64,000 nucleotides of DNA from Ornatilinea sp. (GTDB taxonomy: Bacteria > Chloroflexota > Anaerolineae > Anaerolineales > Anaerolineaceae), in the NCBI GenBank assembly GCA_018433975.1, contig JAHDQE010000033.1:20298-84297 (forward strand). The letters run 5' to 3'. Shown one piece after another: positions 25,824-34,561 of this stretch. The position numbers and the translations under genes were made by a program. How positions within the stretch are numbered: position 1 is the first letter of the stretch; each line of letters begins with the position of its first letter. The notes below the pieces were generated by a model. It was not told where the DNA came from and did no database searches. It saw nothing but the letters and a program-made list of their open reading frames with translations.

Positions 25824-28205
25824 TTACTGATCGTGATTCGTGGAAAGAATGGTAACGCCATCCGCGTATCCCCACAATGAGTTGGTGCCGCAATTATTCC
25901 AGCTCCAGTATTGTGGATAAGAGCCGCTTCTGGTGATATAGATTGCACCCCACCAGGTTTCGCCGTCGGCGCAGGAATCGGTGCTCTTTGCAATACCGCC
26001 ATAATTTTTCCCGTTGTTCCAGATGCGAACAATGGGTTCCGCATCATTCAGGTCATCACCATCATTATAGTCGTGGAGGAAGAAGTCGTATACTCCATTG
26101 GAATAAGGGCCCAGGTAATAGGGGTATTGAGTCCGGGGGTAATTGGCCATAGTGATGGCTTCCACGCCGACATAATCCCCACCACCGCCATCCCGGTGCC
26201 AGCGCGCATAGGGGTAATCCATCAAAGTGCCCGGGCCAATATCATTGATATGACCGGAATCACCGCTGCCAACCACGCCGCTGGGAGCCCCAGCCGGCAA
26301 AAAGGCAAACAAATCAAGATTGTAACCGGCTTCCCAGTTGGCTACAACGCTGGTACCGTTCTTGGGAGGCACGCCAACCTGGAACCATTTACTCCAATAA
26401 TATCCACCAGGTGATTTACCACCCGAAATGAAATACTGGTTCCCGGCAGTGTAGCCTTTCATATTAACATACATTGGATGGGTGTTGCCATCTGCCGGGA
26501 TATTGATCAGGTCTACGTAACGGGTTGTCATGCTGGTCATTTTGGCAGTAGTAATGGTTTTTCCGGTCACACCGTGTTTGACAGTGACGGTCGCGCCGGT
26601 CAGAGGAAGTCCGGTGGCCGCATCGGTCACCTCGGCGTAGAAACCGCCGCGTTCCATGGCGGCTGCCACAGTGAGAACACTTGCGTTACTCATCGAATTT
26701 GGCCAGCAGAATGGGGCTTTGATGGTATCGTCGTCGATGTAACCATATTCGGCATTGTTGTAGCCAATTGTCGTATCGGGCATGCTCGGGTCTTCTGCAA
26801 TGACAGGAATATAAGCCCAGCCCGTCAAGCGGCTATGAATCCAGGAGTTGTTCTGAGTAGGGTAGAAACTCCACACCCGGGCGGCCGCACCAGCCACATG
26901 GGGGGCTGCCATTGAGGTACCGTTCCATGAATCATAGCCGGAAGAACTCCCTCCGTAGTAATTGTTCCAGAAAGGATAGCTGACTGGGGTGGTTGAGTAA
27001 ATGCTTTCACCTGGAGCGATTATCTCTACCCAGCTGCCATAATTGGAAAAATCAGTAGCGCAGCCGTCTGCATTGTAATATTCACCGGCATCTTCAATGT
27101 TGTCTCCATCTGTATCCACCCACAGGTCATAATCGTACCAATCTGTGGGCATGCGGGAAGCACCAACGGAGAGCAAGCCATATCCAATAGAAGCATTCTT
27201 TGCCCAACCGGCGGGATAGGAGTAGCCGCTGACGCCAGAATTGCCAGCCGCAGCCACCACCAGTTTTCCCTTATCGTTAATGGCATAATTCAGTGCGTTG
27301 AATTCGGATGAAGAAGCAGCACTGCCGCCCAAGCTCATGTTGATGACCTTAACGGATGTGTTATCGGCGCAGTAGCGAATGGCTTTGGAAATGTCGTAGT
27401 CGGTACCCCAGCCCTGGGCGTTGAGTGCCTTGACTGCCAGCACTTTGCCGTTGGAGATACCTGCCGGACCGATGCCATTCCCCGCTATTGCGGCAATAGT
27501 TCCAGAGACATGGGTTCCGTGGCCATTATCATCGTTGGGGATTTTGTCGTTATTAACAAAGTCATACCCCTTGATGATCTTACCTTTCAGATCAGGGTGT
27601 TTGTCGTCAGCCCCGGTGTCGATCACACACACTGCGGGGCTGGCATTTTTGTTAACCCAGATGATTTCGTGTTCAATTGCTGAGTTGCCCCAGTTGTTAA
27701 ATTCATCATTGGGATAGGTCGGTTTGACTTTGCCATTGATGATGGTCCGCATGGCTTTTAAGTCTTCAATGCTGCGGATGATGGTTCCCCCATCTTCCAG
27801 GCGTTGGCTGACTTCCGAAAGTTGAATCGCTTCGCCCAGAGGGTCAGCTTCCGGGATCCAGGAGATATAATTGGGTTCAGCGTAGGCTACACCGGACTGT
27901 CCGGCGAGTTGTTCCACCAGAGAAATCACATCCGCTGAAGGGTCGGTGCTCAATAGGGCCATGTTGGCATATTGGTCAACGACCAGTGCACCCACCGAGC
28001 CGGCCAGTGCAGAAGCTTTGGCTTCCATACCAGCTTCTGACAGATTGCTATCGAAGCCGACTACAACTTCGCCTGGTACGTACAGGGCATCCCGGGTAAT
28101 TTCCGGTTCCGGGGCCTGTGCCTGGACGGGTGCTTCCCCAACCGGTAACAGGGCAAGCATAAATACAAGGATTACGATAATCCTAAAGATACGGTCGTTC
28201 TTCAT
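25824..28205 (-). CDS. secreted S8 subtilisin-like protease S8-3
   Basis: A 793-residue subtilase with signal peptide (1-29, ending PVQAQA), propeptide (38-125), S8 domain with Asp196, His229, oxyanion Asn322 (AAAGNSG) and Ser431 (NGTSMAAPHVAG), all intact. A carboxypeptidase-regulatory-like beta-sandwich ([15 protein letters not shown] near 560) and the C-terminal [16 protein letters not shown] domain follow. Architecture is that of the four paralogues. It has its own promoter (28505-28532) and terminator (25749-25792), so it is a single-gene unit. GGAGGAAACCAAAA precedes ATG. The likely role is breakdown of extracellular protein for nutrition or envelope processing (inference). Confidence 0.94.
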   Translation of the reverse strand: MKNDRIFRIIVILVFMLALLPVGEAPVQAQAPEPEITRDALYVPGEVVVGFDSNLSEAGMEAKASALAGSVGALVVDQYANMALLSTDPSADVISLVEQLAGQSGVAYAEPNYISWIPEADPLGEAIQLSEVSQRLEDGGTIIRSIEDLKAMRTIINGKVKPTYPNDEFNNWGNSAIEHEIIWVNKNASPAVCVIDTGADDKHPDLKGKIIKGYDFVNNDKIPNDDNGHGTHVSGTIAAIAGNGIGPAGISNGKVLAVKALNAQGWGTDYDISKAIRYCADNTSVKVINMSLGGSAASSSEFNALNYAINDKGKLVVAAAGNSGVSGYSYPAGWAKNASIGYGLLSVGASRMPTDWYDYDLWVDTDGDNIEDAGEYYNADGCATDFSNYGSWVEIIAPGESIYSTTPVSYPFWNNYYGGSSSGYDSWNGTSMAAPHVAGAAARVWSFYPTQNNSWIHSRLTGWAYIPVIAEDPSMPDTTIGYNNAEYGYIDDDTIKAPFCWPNSMSNASVLTVAAAMERGGFYAEVTDAATGLPLTGATVTVKHGVTGKTITTAKMTSMTTRYVDLINIPADGNTHPMYVNMKGYTAGNQYFISGGKSPGGYYWSKWFQVGVPPKNGTSVVANWEAGYNLDLFAFLPAGAPSGVVGSGDSGHINDIGPGTLMDYPYARWHRDGGGGDYVGVEAITMANYPRTQYPYYLGPYSNGVYDFFLHDYNDGDDLNDAEPIVRIWNNGKNYGGIAKSTDSCADGETWWGAIYITRSGSYPQYWSWNNCGTNSLWGYADGVTILSTNHDQ

Positions 28206-28373
28206 TTTTGGTTTCCTCCGAAATGTGAATGAACAGCTTTTGTGAAAATGAGTTGATCGTTGTGCTGATAAATGGTTACAGATGACCCCTCCTGTATATG
28301 ATATGGTGTATGGATTCTGAACTCCATAGTTGCAATAATGTGGACTGAAAAAGTAAGATAAAAATGGAAGTTA

Positions 28374-28412
28374 GGAAAACCCCCTTACTGGATTTTTCTG
28401 CATTATGTTTTT
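28374..28412 (-). other. conserved leader block, S8-3 copy
   Basis: Minus strand reads ATGCAGAAAAATCCAG then TAAGGGGGTTTTCC. Matching blocks lie at 31338-31374 (S8-4), 34317-34356 (S8-5) and, more diverged, 25516-25552 (S8-2), each between promoter and start codon. The function is unknown. Confidence 0.6.
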
Positions 28413-28504
28413 TTGAGGCAATAATCAAAAATAAAAAAGTGTGAAGATGATCAGCAATTTTCTAAGGGTGAAATAGATTTTATATTGCGCTCACTTACTA
28501 TTAA

Positions 28505-28532
28505 ATTTTACATCAAAAGAAAAATGAATCAA
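28505..28532 (-). promoter_or_regulatory. promoter of S8-3
   Basis: Minus strand TTGATT (plus 28527-28532), 16-nt spacer, TAAAAT (plus 28505-28510), preceded by CAGGG. Confidence 0.75.
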
Positions 28533-28590
28533 CCCTGAAAAATTACCGATTCTGGAGTTTGTGTTTTCAAAAATCCTGTCGAAAAGAGAA

Positions 28591-28618
28591 ACAGACGGCT
28601 GCGAGAGCAGCCGCCTGT
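28591..28618 (-). terminator. terminator of S8-4
   Basis: Stem ACAGACGGCTGC / GCAGCCGCCTGT with a GAGA loop and one A-C mismatch. Loop and right arm, with the following TTGGTT, are the same as in the terminator after S8-1, showing that the 3' flank was duplicated with the gene. Confidence 0.75.
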
Positions 28619-28652
28619 TGGTTGGTTTGCATTCAGCTGAATGAAGATGTGT

Positions 28653-31175
28653 TTACTTATCTTGATTGGTGGAAAAGATTGCGGTACCGCTCGCGTAAGG
28701 CCACACCCCGCCCGGATCAGTGCTTCCTGTGCCGCACTCATCTTCTTGCGAGTAAACAGGGGAACTGCCATTTCGAGAAATAGTGGCTGCTTTCCACCAA
28801 GTTTCATCTTCTGCACAGACAGAAGTTTTTTCCCAATAAGCATGATATTCCCATTCCCCACTTGTCTCATTATACCAAGTTATCTTATTTTTCCCGTTGT
28901 TCCAGATGCGGATGATGGGTTCGGCATTATTCAGATCGTCCCAACTTTCATCATAATCATGGAGGAAAAATTGGTATGTTTCATTGGAATACAGCCCCAG
29001 GTAGTAGGGGTATTGGGATTTGGGGTAGTTGACCAGAGTGATGGCCTCCAGTCCGAGATAATCTCCGCCACCGCCATCCCGATGCCAACGTGCATAGGGA
29101 TACTCCAATAAAGTGCCGGGGGTCCAGGTGGGATGTTCCGGAGGTGTTGACCCGACTACTGTATTACGGGTGGCAGGTAACCAAGCGTACAGGTCAAGAT
29201 CGTAACCGTATCCCGAGTACCAGTTGGCAACGACTGTAGTACCCTTTTTGGGGGGCACGCCAACCTGGAACCCTTTACCCCACCAATAACCTCCGGGAAC
29301 TGGTATCAAACCACCTGTGACGATCTGATTTCCGACAGTATAACCTTTTCTGTTGACATAAATAAGATGAACTACTTCCTCTGCTTCCGGGTCAAGGTCC
29401 TGTGCGGGGATGTTGATCAGGTCCACATAACGGGTTGTTGTGCTGGTCATTTTGGCTTTGGAGATGATTTTTCCGGTTACACCGTGTTTAGCGGTAACGG
29501 TTGCCCCGGTCAGAGGAAGTCCGGTGGTTGCGTCGACGACTTGAAGCTCAAAAGCACCGCGATCCATGGCGGCGGCCACGGACAGGAAACGAGCGGTACT
29601 CATGTCCTGGTCTGCCTCAAAGGGTGCGGTGGCATCCGGCCAACAGAAAGGTGCCCGGATAGTATCTTCGTCAATTGGGCCGTAGATATCCCCTGCCCCC
29701 GGCCCAGAGGGAATGTTCTGGTTATATCCGAGGGTTGGATCAGGGACATTGGGATCAATCGCATAAGTCAGTGCATAGCTGTGGTCCGAATCCAGCAGTT
29801 GATCGTGGATCCAAGCATTATTTTCAGCAGAATAAACGCTCCATACTCTGGCCGCCGCGCCGGCCACATGGGGGGCGGCCATCGAAGTACCGTTCCACGA
29901 GTCATAACCGGAAGCGCTTCCGCCATAGTAATTGTTCCAGAAGGGATAACTGACCGGGAGGGTGGAATAAATGCTTTCACCTGGAGCGACAATCTCCACC
30001 CAATCTCCGTAGTTGGAGAACCAGGTTGCGCAGTCGTCTGCATTGTAGAGTTCATTGCTATCTTCTATGTTGTCGCCATTGGTGTCCACCCACAGATCAT
30101 AATCATTCCAATCGGTGGGCATGCGGGAAGCACCAACGGAAAGCAGGCTATGTCCAATGGAAGCGTCTTTCGACCACCCGGCAGGATAGGAATAATCGCT
30201 GCTGCTGTCATTGCCAGCCGCAGCTACTACCAGTTTCCCTTTGTAGTTAATAGCATAATCTAAAGCATCATATTCAGCCTGTGATTCACTGCTACCACCC
30301 AGACTCATGTTGATGACCTTGACGGAGGTTTTGTCGGCGCAGTAGCGGATGGCTTTGGAAATGTCGTAATCGGTACCCCAACCCTGGGCATTAAGTGCCT
30401 TGACCGCCAATACCTTGCCGTTGGAAATGCCGGCCGGGCCGATTTTATTGTTTGTTTTTGCAGCAATTGTTCCGGAGACATGGGTGCCATGACCGTTGTC
30501 ATCATTAGGGATTTTGTCGTTGTTGACGAAGTCATATCCATTGATGATGCGGCCTTTCAGGTCAGGATGTTTGTTGTCAACCCCGGTGTCGACCACACAT
30601 ACCACCGGGCTGGCATTCTTGTTGATCCAAATGATGTCGTGTTCAATCTCGGCATTCCCCCAATTGTGGTATTCATCGCTGGGGTAGGTGGATTTGACTT
30701 TGCCCTTGATGATGGTACGCATGGATTGCAGTTCTTCAATGCTGCGGGTGATGGTTGTATCGTCTTCTCCCCGGTGGGTGACTTCAGGAAGCTGGACTAC
30801 CTGGGCCAGGGGGTCGGCTTCGGGGATCCAGGAGATGTAGTTGGGCTGGGCGTAAGCCACACCGGCCTGCCCGGTCAGTTGTTCCGCGAGCGTTATGACA
30901 TCTGCTGAGGGGTCGGTGCTGAGCAAGGCCATGTCGGCATACTGGTCCACGACCATTGCGCCGACCGAACCGGCTAATGCGGTGGCCCGGGTTTGCATTT
31001 CGGCCTTGGGCAGGTTGCTGTCGAAGCCGACCACAATTTCACCGGGCACGTACAGGGTATCCCGGGTGATTTCCGGTTCCGGAGCCTGTGCCTGAGCGGA
31101 TGTCCCTCCGGCTGGCAGCAGAGACAGTAAGAAAACGAGACTAAAAACGATAGTGAAAATATGGTGCTTTTTCAT
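28653..31175 (-). CDS. secreted S8 subtilisin-like protease S8-4
   Basis: An 840-residue subtilase with signal peptide (1-29, ending TSAQAQA), propeptide (38-125), S8 domain with Asp196, His229, Asn322 (AAAGNDS) and Ser431 (NGTSMAAPHVAG), a beta-sandwich (TGLPLTGATVTAKHG) and a C-terminal YDLDLYAWLPA domain that is more diverged than in the others. The start is set at the second ATG (31175) because GGAGGGAAACCCAAAA then has proper spacing; the upstream ATG overlaps the ribosome binding site. The catalytic half is nearly identical in DNA to S8-2, while the last 200 residues differ. It is a single-gene unit with its own promoter and terminator. Confidence 0.94.
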   Translation of the reverse strand: MKKHHIFTIVFSLVFLLSLLPAGGTSAQAQAPEPEITRDTLYVPGEIVVGFDSNLPKAEMQTRATALAGSVGAMVVDQYADMALLSTDPSADVITLAEQLTGQAGVAYAQPNYISWIPEADPLAQVVQLPEVTHRGEDDTTITRSIEELQSMRTIIKGKVKSTYPSDEYHNWGNAEIEHDIIWINKNASPVVCVVDTGVDNKHPDLKGRIINGYDFVNNDKIPNDDNGHGTHVSGTIAAKTNNKIGPAGISNGKVLAVKALNAQGWGTDYDISKAIRYCADKTSVKVINMSLGGSSESQAEYDALDYAINYKGKLVVAAAGNDSSSDYSYPAGWSKDASIGHSLLSVGASRMPTDWNDYDLWVDTNGDNIEDSNELYNADDCATWFSNYGDWVEIVAPGESIYSTLPVSYPFWNNYYGGSASGYDSWNGTSMAAPHVAGAAARVWSVYSAENNAWIHDQLLDSDHSYALTYAIDPNVPDPTLGYNQNIPSGPGAGDIYGPIDEDTIRAPFCWPDATAPFEADQDMSTARFLSVAAAMDRGAFELQVVDATTGLPLTGATVTAKHGVTGKIISKAKMTSTTTRYVDLINIPAQDLDPEAEEVVHLIYVNRKGYTVGNQIVTGGLIPVPGGYWWGKGFQVGVPPKKGTTVVANWYSGYGYDLDLYAWLPATRNTVVGSTPPEHPTWTPGTLLEYPYARWHRDGGGGDYLGLEAITLVNYPKSQYPYYLGLYSNETYQFFLHDYDESWDDLNNAEPIIRIWNNGKNKITWYNETSGEWEYHAYWEKTSVCAEDETWWKAATISRNGSSPVYSQEDECGTGSTDPGGVWPYASGTAIFSTNQDK

Positions 31176-31337
31176 TTTTGGGTTTCCCTCCATTGAGAAT
31201 TAAAAAATACGGTGGTTATGAATGGGGTGTCGAGTTGATCAAGAGAATTGTGGATGACCTCTGCCTTGGAGAAGGGTAAATGCATTTTTATGTTTTGTGA
31301 TTACAGGGGAACAGTTGGAAAGCGTGACTGGGAGGTA

Positions 31338-31374
31338 TAAGCCCCCGTTGAATTTTTCTGCATGGTGAACCCTC
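31338..31374 (-). other. conserved leader block, S8-4 copy
   Basis: Minus strand reads GGGTTCACCATGCAGAAA then AATTCAACGGGGGCTT. It aligns with the blocks upstream of S8-3 and S8-5. Confidence 0.6.
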
Positions 31375-31464
31375 GATGCGGTAATCAAGACAAATCAGTA
31401 TAAAGGAACGAGCAAAATTGATTTAAAAAGGGTGGTTTATATTTCATAACCGGCCCTATATCTT

Positions 31465-31492
31465 ATTCTACCTGAATTTGAGCGTGAATCAA
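31465..31492 (-). promoter_or_regulatory. promoter of S8-4
   Basis: Minus strand TTGATT (plus 31487-31492), 16-nt spacer, TAGAAT (plus 31465-31470), preceded by AAGGA instead of CAGGG. Confidence 0.7.
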
Positions 31493-31594
31493 TCCTTAAT
31501 TGGGAGATAATGTATGATGTTAGGCATTATTTGTCAGAATCTTTACAATTTGTAATGTGATTTGCAATGATATGAGGAGTGATATAGAGAATTA

Positions 31595-31622
31595 ACAAGG
31601 ACCCGCTATTGCGGGCCCTTGT
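31595..31622 (-). terminator. terminator of S8-5
   Basis: Stem ACAAGGACCCGC / GCGGGCCCTTGT with a TATT loop and one A-C mismatch, just after the S8-5 stop on the minus strand. It does not share the GGCGGCTGC stem of the others. Confidence 0.75.
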
Positions 31623-31645
31623 CGATTGGAAAGCAGGAATGGATT

Positions 31646-34144
31646 TTATTTGTTATGGCTGACTGACAGGATGGCGTTTGCTTCAGTATATAATTCAAGG
31701 TTTTCGATGGTGTCACAAACGTCCAAGGTTGTATAATGGACAGTTGTGCCGTTTCTTTCAATGGATAACGCTAACCACCATTCCTCTTCAGTGTGTCCGC
31801 ATGGGTCAGTTTTTTTTGTGGTAAAAACATTCTTTCCATTATTCCAAACCCGGATAATAGGAGATACTAAATCCAGGTATTCCCAACCGTAGACATTTCC
31901 CATTACGATATTGTAGACCCCATTTGGGTACTCCTGGAGGTAATAAGGATATTGGGTACGGGGATAATTCACCAGAGTGATGGCTTCCATGGAAAGGTCA
32001 TCCCGTGAGCCACCATCCCGGTACCAACGGGCATAGGGATAATCCCGCAGAGTTCCATAACCTCTGGCAATAGATGAATAATCATAAGCACCATAATTGC
32101 CGATGATTTTGTCTCCCCCAACCACACCGCTGGGCGCACCGGCCGGAAGCCAGACGTATAAGTCGGAATCTTTTCCGTCGGCATAGTATCCCGGTTTCCA
32201 GTTTGCAACTACGGTGGTGTTCTTCTTGGGGGGAACCCCCACTCGGAACGAGTCGCTCAATATAAACACACCGGCTTCGGAAATACCTTCTGCGAAGACT
32301 TGATAACCGGCAGTGTACCCTTTTTTGTTGACGTATATTTTATGTGCCACGCCATCGGCCGGAATATTGATCAGGTCTACTTGGTTGATCGCATCGCTCG
32401 TCAGCTTTGCCGTGGTGATGGTCTTGCCGGTTACGCCGTGTTTCACGGTTACTGTCGCGCCTACCAACGGGAGGCCGGTGAGGGCATTGGTTATCTCGGC
32501 TATAAAAGCGCCGCGGTCCATGGCGGCTGCTACATCCAACATACGTGCGCCGCTGGTGTCTTGCGAGGCATCGAAACTGCCGCCAATAGTCGGCCAGCAG
32601 AATGGGGCCTGGATGGTGTCGTCAACCCCATCGTCATTTAGATCAAAGGGAACCCCAAACTCATCGCTGTACCAACCTATAAACTCTTCGGATTTATAGG
32701 CCCAAAAGGGGTTGATAGATAGGTCTGGGTCGACAGCGACTGTGGGTGCCTTTCCCTGATCAATCAGCCGATCGTGAATCCAGGAATTGGTTTCGGTTGG
32801 ATAAACGCTCCACACCCGGGCGGCTGCGCCAGCCACATGCGCCGTAGCAATGCCGGAACCGTCCATGGTGTCATACCCCGAAGAGATCCCATTGAAGTAA
32901 TTATTCCAGAAGGGATAACTGACCGGGGTGGTCGAGTAGACGCTCTCGCCGGGGGCCAGCATTTCCACCCAATTGCCATAATTTGTTGTGCTGGTGGCGC
33001 AGTTTTCATCGGAGTAGTATTCATTGCTGGCTGGTTCGCCATTACCACTAGTATCCACCCACAGCCTCATACCAGAAGGCAGTGGGGCTCGTACGGATCC
33101 CACAGAGAGCAATCCGTGGCCAATGGTTTCATCTTTGGCCCATGCGGCCGGAAAATATCCCAAAATGCTACCAGAACCATCGCCAGCCATCGCTGCCACC
33201 AGCTTGCCCTTCTCGTTGATTGCATAATCCAATGCATCATATTCCGCAGAAGGCTCAGAATAACTTATCGAACTTACGCTAATAACTTTGACAGCTCTGT
33301 TGTCAGCGCAGGAACGAATGGCGGCTGCCACATCAAATTCGGTCCCCCGGCCCTGTGCACTGAAGGCCTTGACCATCAATACTTTGCCGTTGGAGATGCC
33401 AGCCAGACCGATGCCATTGTTTGCTTTGGCGGCAATAATCCCTGAGACATGGGTCCCGTGACCATTGTCATCTTCGGGAATTTTGTCATCGTTGACGAAG
33501 TCATATCCCTTGATAATACGGCCTTTCAGATCGGGGTGTTTGTCATCTACGCCAGTGTCAATTACACATACTACCGGGCTGGGATTCTTATTGGACCAGA
33601 TGATGTCGTGGCCGATCCAGGTATTGCCCCAGTTTGACCATTCATCATTGGGATAGGTGGACGAACTACTGCCCTGGGCCGTGGTCCGCATATCCGATAA
33701 TGCACTGATGCTGCGGGTCAGAGACTCGTCTCCCTCCATGTCCTGTGTGATCTCAGAAAGCGCAATCGGTGCTCCAATCGGGTTTGCTTCCGGAATCCAG
33801 GAAACGTAGTTAGGCTCTGCATAAGCTATGCCAGTCTGTCCGGCGAGCTGCTCTGCGAGTGCTGCTACATCTGCCGTCGGGTCAGTGCTTAACAAGGCCA
33901 TATTGGCATACTGGTCCACGACCAGCGCGCCGACCGAACCGGCCAGGGCGGAAGCTCTGGCTTTCACGTCCGTTTTGGATAGGTTCTGATCAAAACCCAC
34001 TATAATCTCGCCGGGTACATACAGGGCATCTGGAGTGATTTCGGGTTCAGAAGCCTGTGCCTGCACGGGTGTTTCCTCGGTTGGCAACAGGGCCAACAGG
34101 AAAACAAGGGTAAGGAAAATGGTAAATATACGGTGATTCTTCAT
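31646..34144 (-). CDS. secreted S8 subtilase homologue S8-5, probable pseudoprotease
   Basis: An 832-residue protein with the layout of its neighbours: signal peptide (1-29, ending PVQAQA), propeptide (38-125), S8 domain, beta-sandwich ([15 protein letters not shown]) and a C-terminal [15 protein letters not shown] domain. Asp196 and His229 are kept, but the serine motif is [12 protein letters not shown]: the position of catalytic Ser431 is Gly (codon GGC). The oxyanion Asn322 is Asp (AMAGDGS). The substrate-strand INMSLGG is changed to ISVSSIS. The reading frame is otherwise open, and promoter and terminator are present, so it looks like a maintained catalytically dead paralogue, not a decaying gene. 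The start at 34144 follows GGAGAAAATACTA. Confidence 0.92.
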   Translation of the reverse strand: MKNHRIFTIFLTLVFLLALLPTEETPVQAQASEPEITPDALYVPGEIIVGFDQNLSKTDVKARASALAGSVGALVVDQYANMALLSTDPTADVAALAEQLAGQTGIAYAEPNYVSWIPEANPIGAPIALSEITQDMEGDESLTRSISALSDMRTTAQGSSSSTYPNDEWSNWGNTWIGHDIIWSNKNPSPVVCVIDTGVDDKHPDLKGRIIKGYDFVNDDKIPEDDNGHGTHVSGIIAAKANNGIGLAGISNGKVLMVKAFSAQGRGTEFDVAAAIRSCADNRAVKVISVSSISYSEPSAEYDALDYAINEKGKLVAAMAGDGSGSILGYFPAAWAKDETIGHGLLSVGSVRAPLPSGMRLWVDTSGNGEPASNEYYSDENCATSTTNYGNWVEMLAPGESVYSTTPVSYPFWNNYFNGISSGYDTMDGSGIATAHVAGAAARVWSVYPTETNSWIHDRLIDQGKAPTVAVDPDLSINPFWAYKSEEFIGWYSDEFGVPFDLNDDGVDDTIQAPFCWPTIGGSFDASQDTSGARMLDVAAAMDRGAFIAEITNALTGLPLVGATVTVKHGVTGKTITTAKLTSDAINQVDLINIPADGVAHKIYVNKKGYTAGYQVFAEGISEAGVFILSDSFRVGVPPKKNTTVVANWKPGYYADGKDSDLYVWLPAGAPSGVVGGDKIIGNYGAYDYSSIARGYGTLRDYPYARWYRDGGSRDDLSMEAITLVNYPRTQYPYYLQEYPNGVYNIVMGNVYGWEYLDLVSPIIRVWNNGKNVFTTKKTDPCGHTEEEWWLALSIERNGTTVHYTTLDVCDTIENLELYTEANAILSVSHNK

Positions 34145-34316
34145 TAGTATTTTCTCCAATTACAATTCGCAATCTTTATGACAGTGAAATGAACGGCCTA
34201 AATAATGCTCTCTGCAAATATTCCCTCCTTAAATATAGATTAGAGCATGGTGTGTGGACTTCTGTATTTAAAGTTGCTAAAAAATAACCTGGAGAAGGCA
34301 AACGGGAAAAATCGAA

Positions 34317-34356
34317 AAGAAGCCCCCATGCTGGATTTTTATGCATTGTAACCCCC
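34317..34356 (-). other. conserved leader block, S8-5 copy
   Basis: Minus strand reads GGGGGTTACAATGCATAAA then AATCCAGCATGGGGGCTTC, matching the blocks before S8-3 and S8-4. Confidence 0.6.
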
Positions 34357-34397
34357 TTATGTGACCGGTATAGTTTTTATTGCTTGCCTATCCCTTT

Positions 34398-34425
34398 ATT
34401 TTATATGAAATTGAAATCGAATCAA
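34398..34425 (-). promoter_or_regulatory. promoter of S8-5
   Basis: Minus strand TTGATT (plus 34420-34425), 16-nt spacer, TAAAAT (plus 34398-34403), preceded by CAGGG. It is intact although the encoded protease has lost its catalytic serine. Confidence 0.75.
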
Positions 34426-34505
34426 CCCTGAGTTTACAGGACTTTCCGGATATCCGGGATTTTGTGATCTGCAAACATTTGTTCGGAGAGCAAGTATGAA
34501 AAGAT

Positions 34506-34514
34506 TGGTATAAT
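34506..34514 (+). promoter_or_regulatory. extended -10 promoter of glyQS
   Basis: TGG followed by TATAAT (34509-34514). There is no convincing -35, as is usual with extended -10 elements. The start codon is 47 nt downstream. Confidence 0.55.
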
Positions 34515-34561
34515 TCAGGTTTGCAAATGAGTTTGTTAACAAATGTAGGGAGCGCGTATTT

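Larger units (their letters stand above)
28206..28590. other. promoter and leader region of S8-3
   Basis: AT-rich spacer. It holds the promoter (28505-28532), a good copy of the conserved leader block (28374-28412), and nothing else that can be named. Confidence 0.6.
31176..31594. other. promoter and leader region of S8-4
   Basis: Holds the promoter (31465-31492) and the conserved leader block (31338-31374). No ORF or RNA gene is recognised. Confidence 0.6.
34145..34561. other. divergent region between S8-5 and glyQS
   Basis: 417 nt holding the S8-5 promoter (34398-34425, minus), the conserved leader block (34317-34356), and an extended -10 for glyQS (34506-34514, plus). The T-box leader often seen before aminoacyl-tRNA synthetases is not apparent. 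Confidence 0.6.

Noticed and set aside
29367..30263. 298-residue open frame opposite S8-4 (with shorter equivalents opposite the other subtilases)
   Set aside because: It is the complement of conserved catalytic-domain codons and recurs only because the sense genes are paralogous.
20436..34144. CRISPR-like or other repeat array in the region of repeated sequence
   Set aside because: The repeats are kilobase-scale protein-coding paralogues, not short regularly spaced repeats.
28374..34356. Possible leader peptide starting Met-Gln/His-Lys-Asn in the conserved leader block
   Set aside because: S8-3, S8-4 and S8-5 copies would start alike but their lengths and later residues differ, and the S8-2 copy has no ATG and a shifted frame, so coding conservation is not supported.
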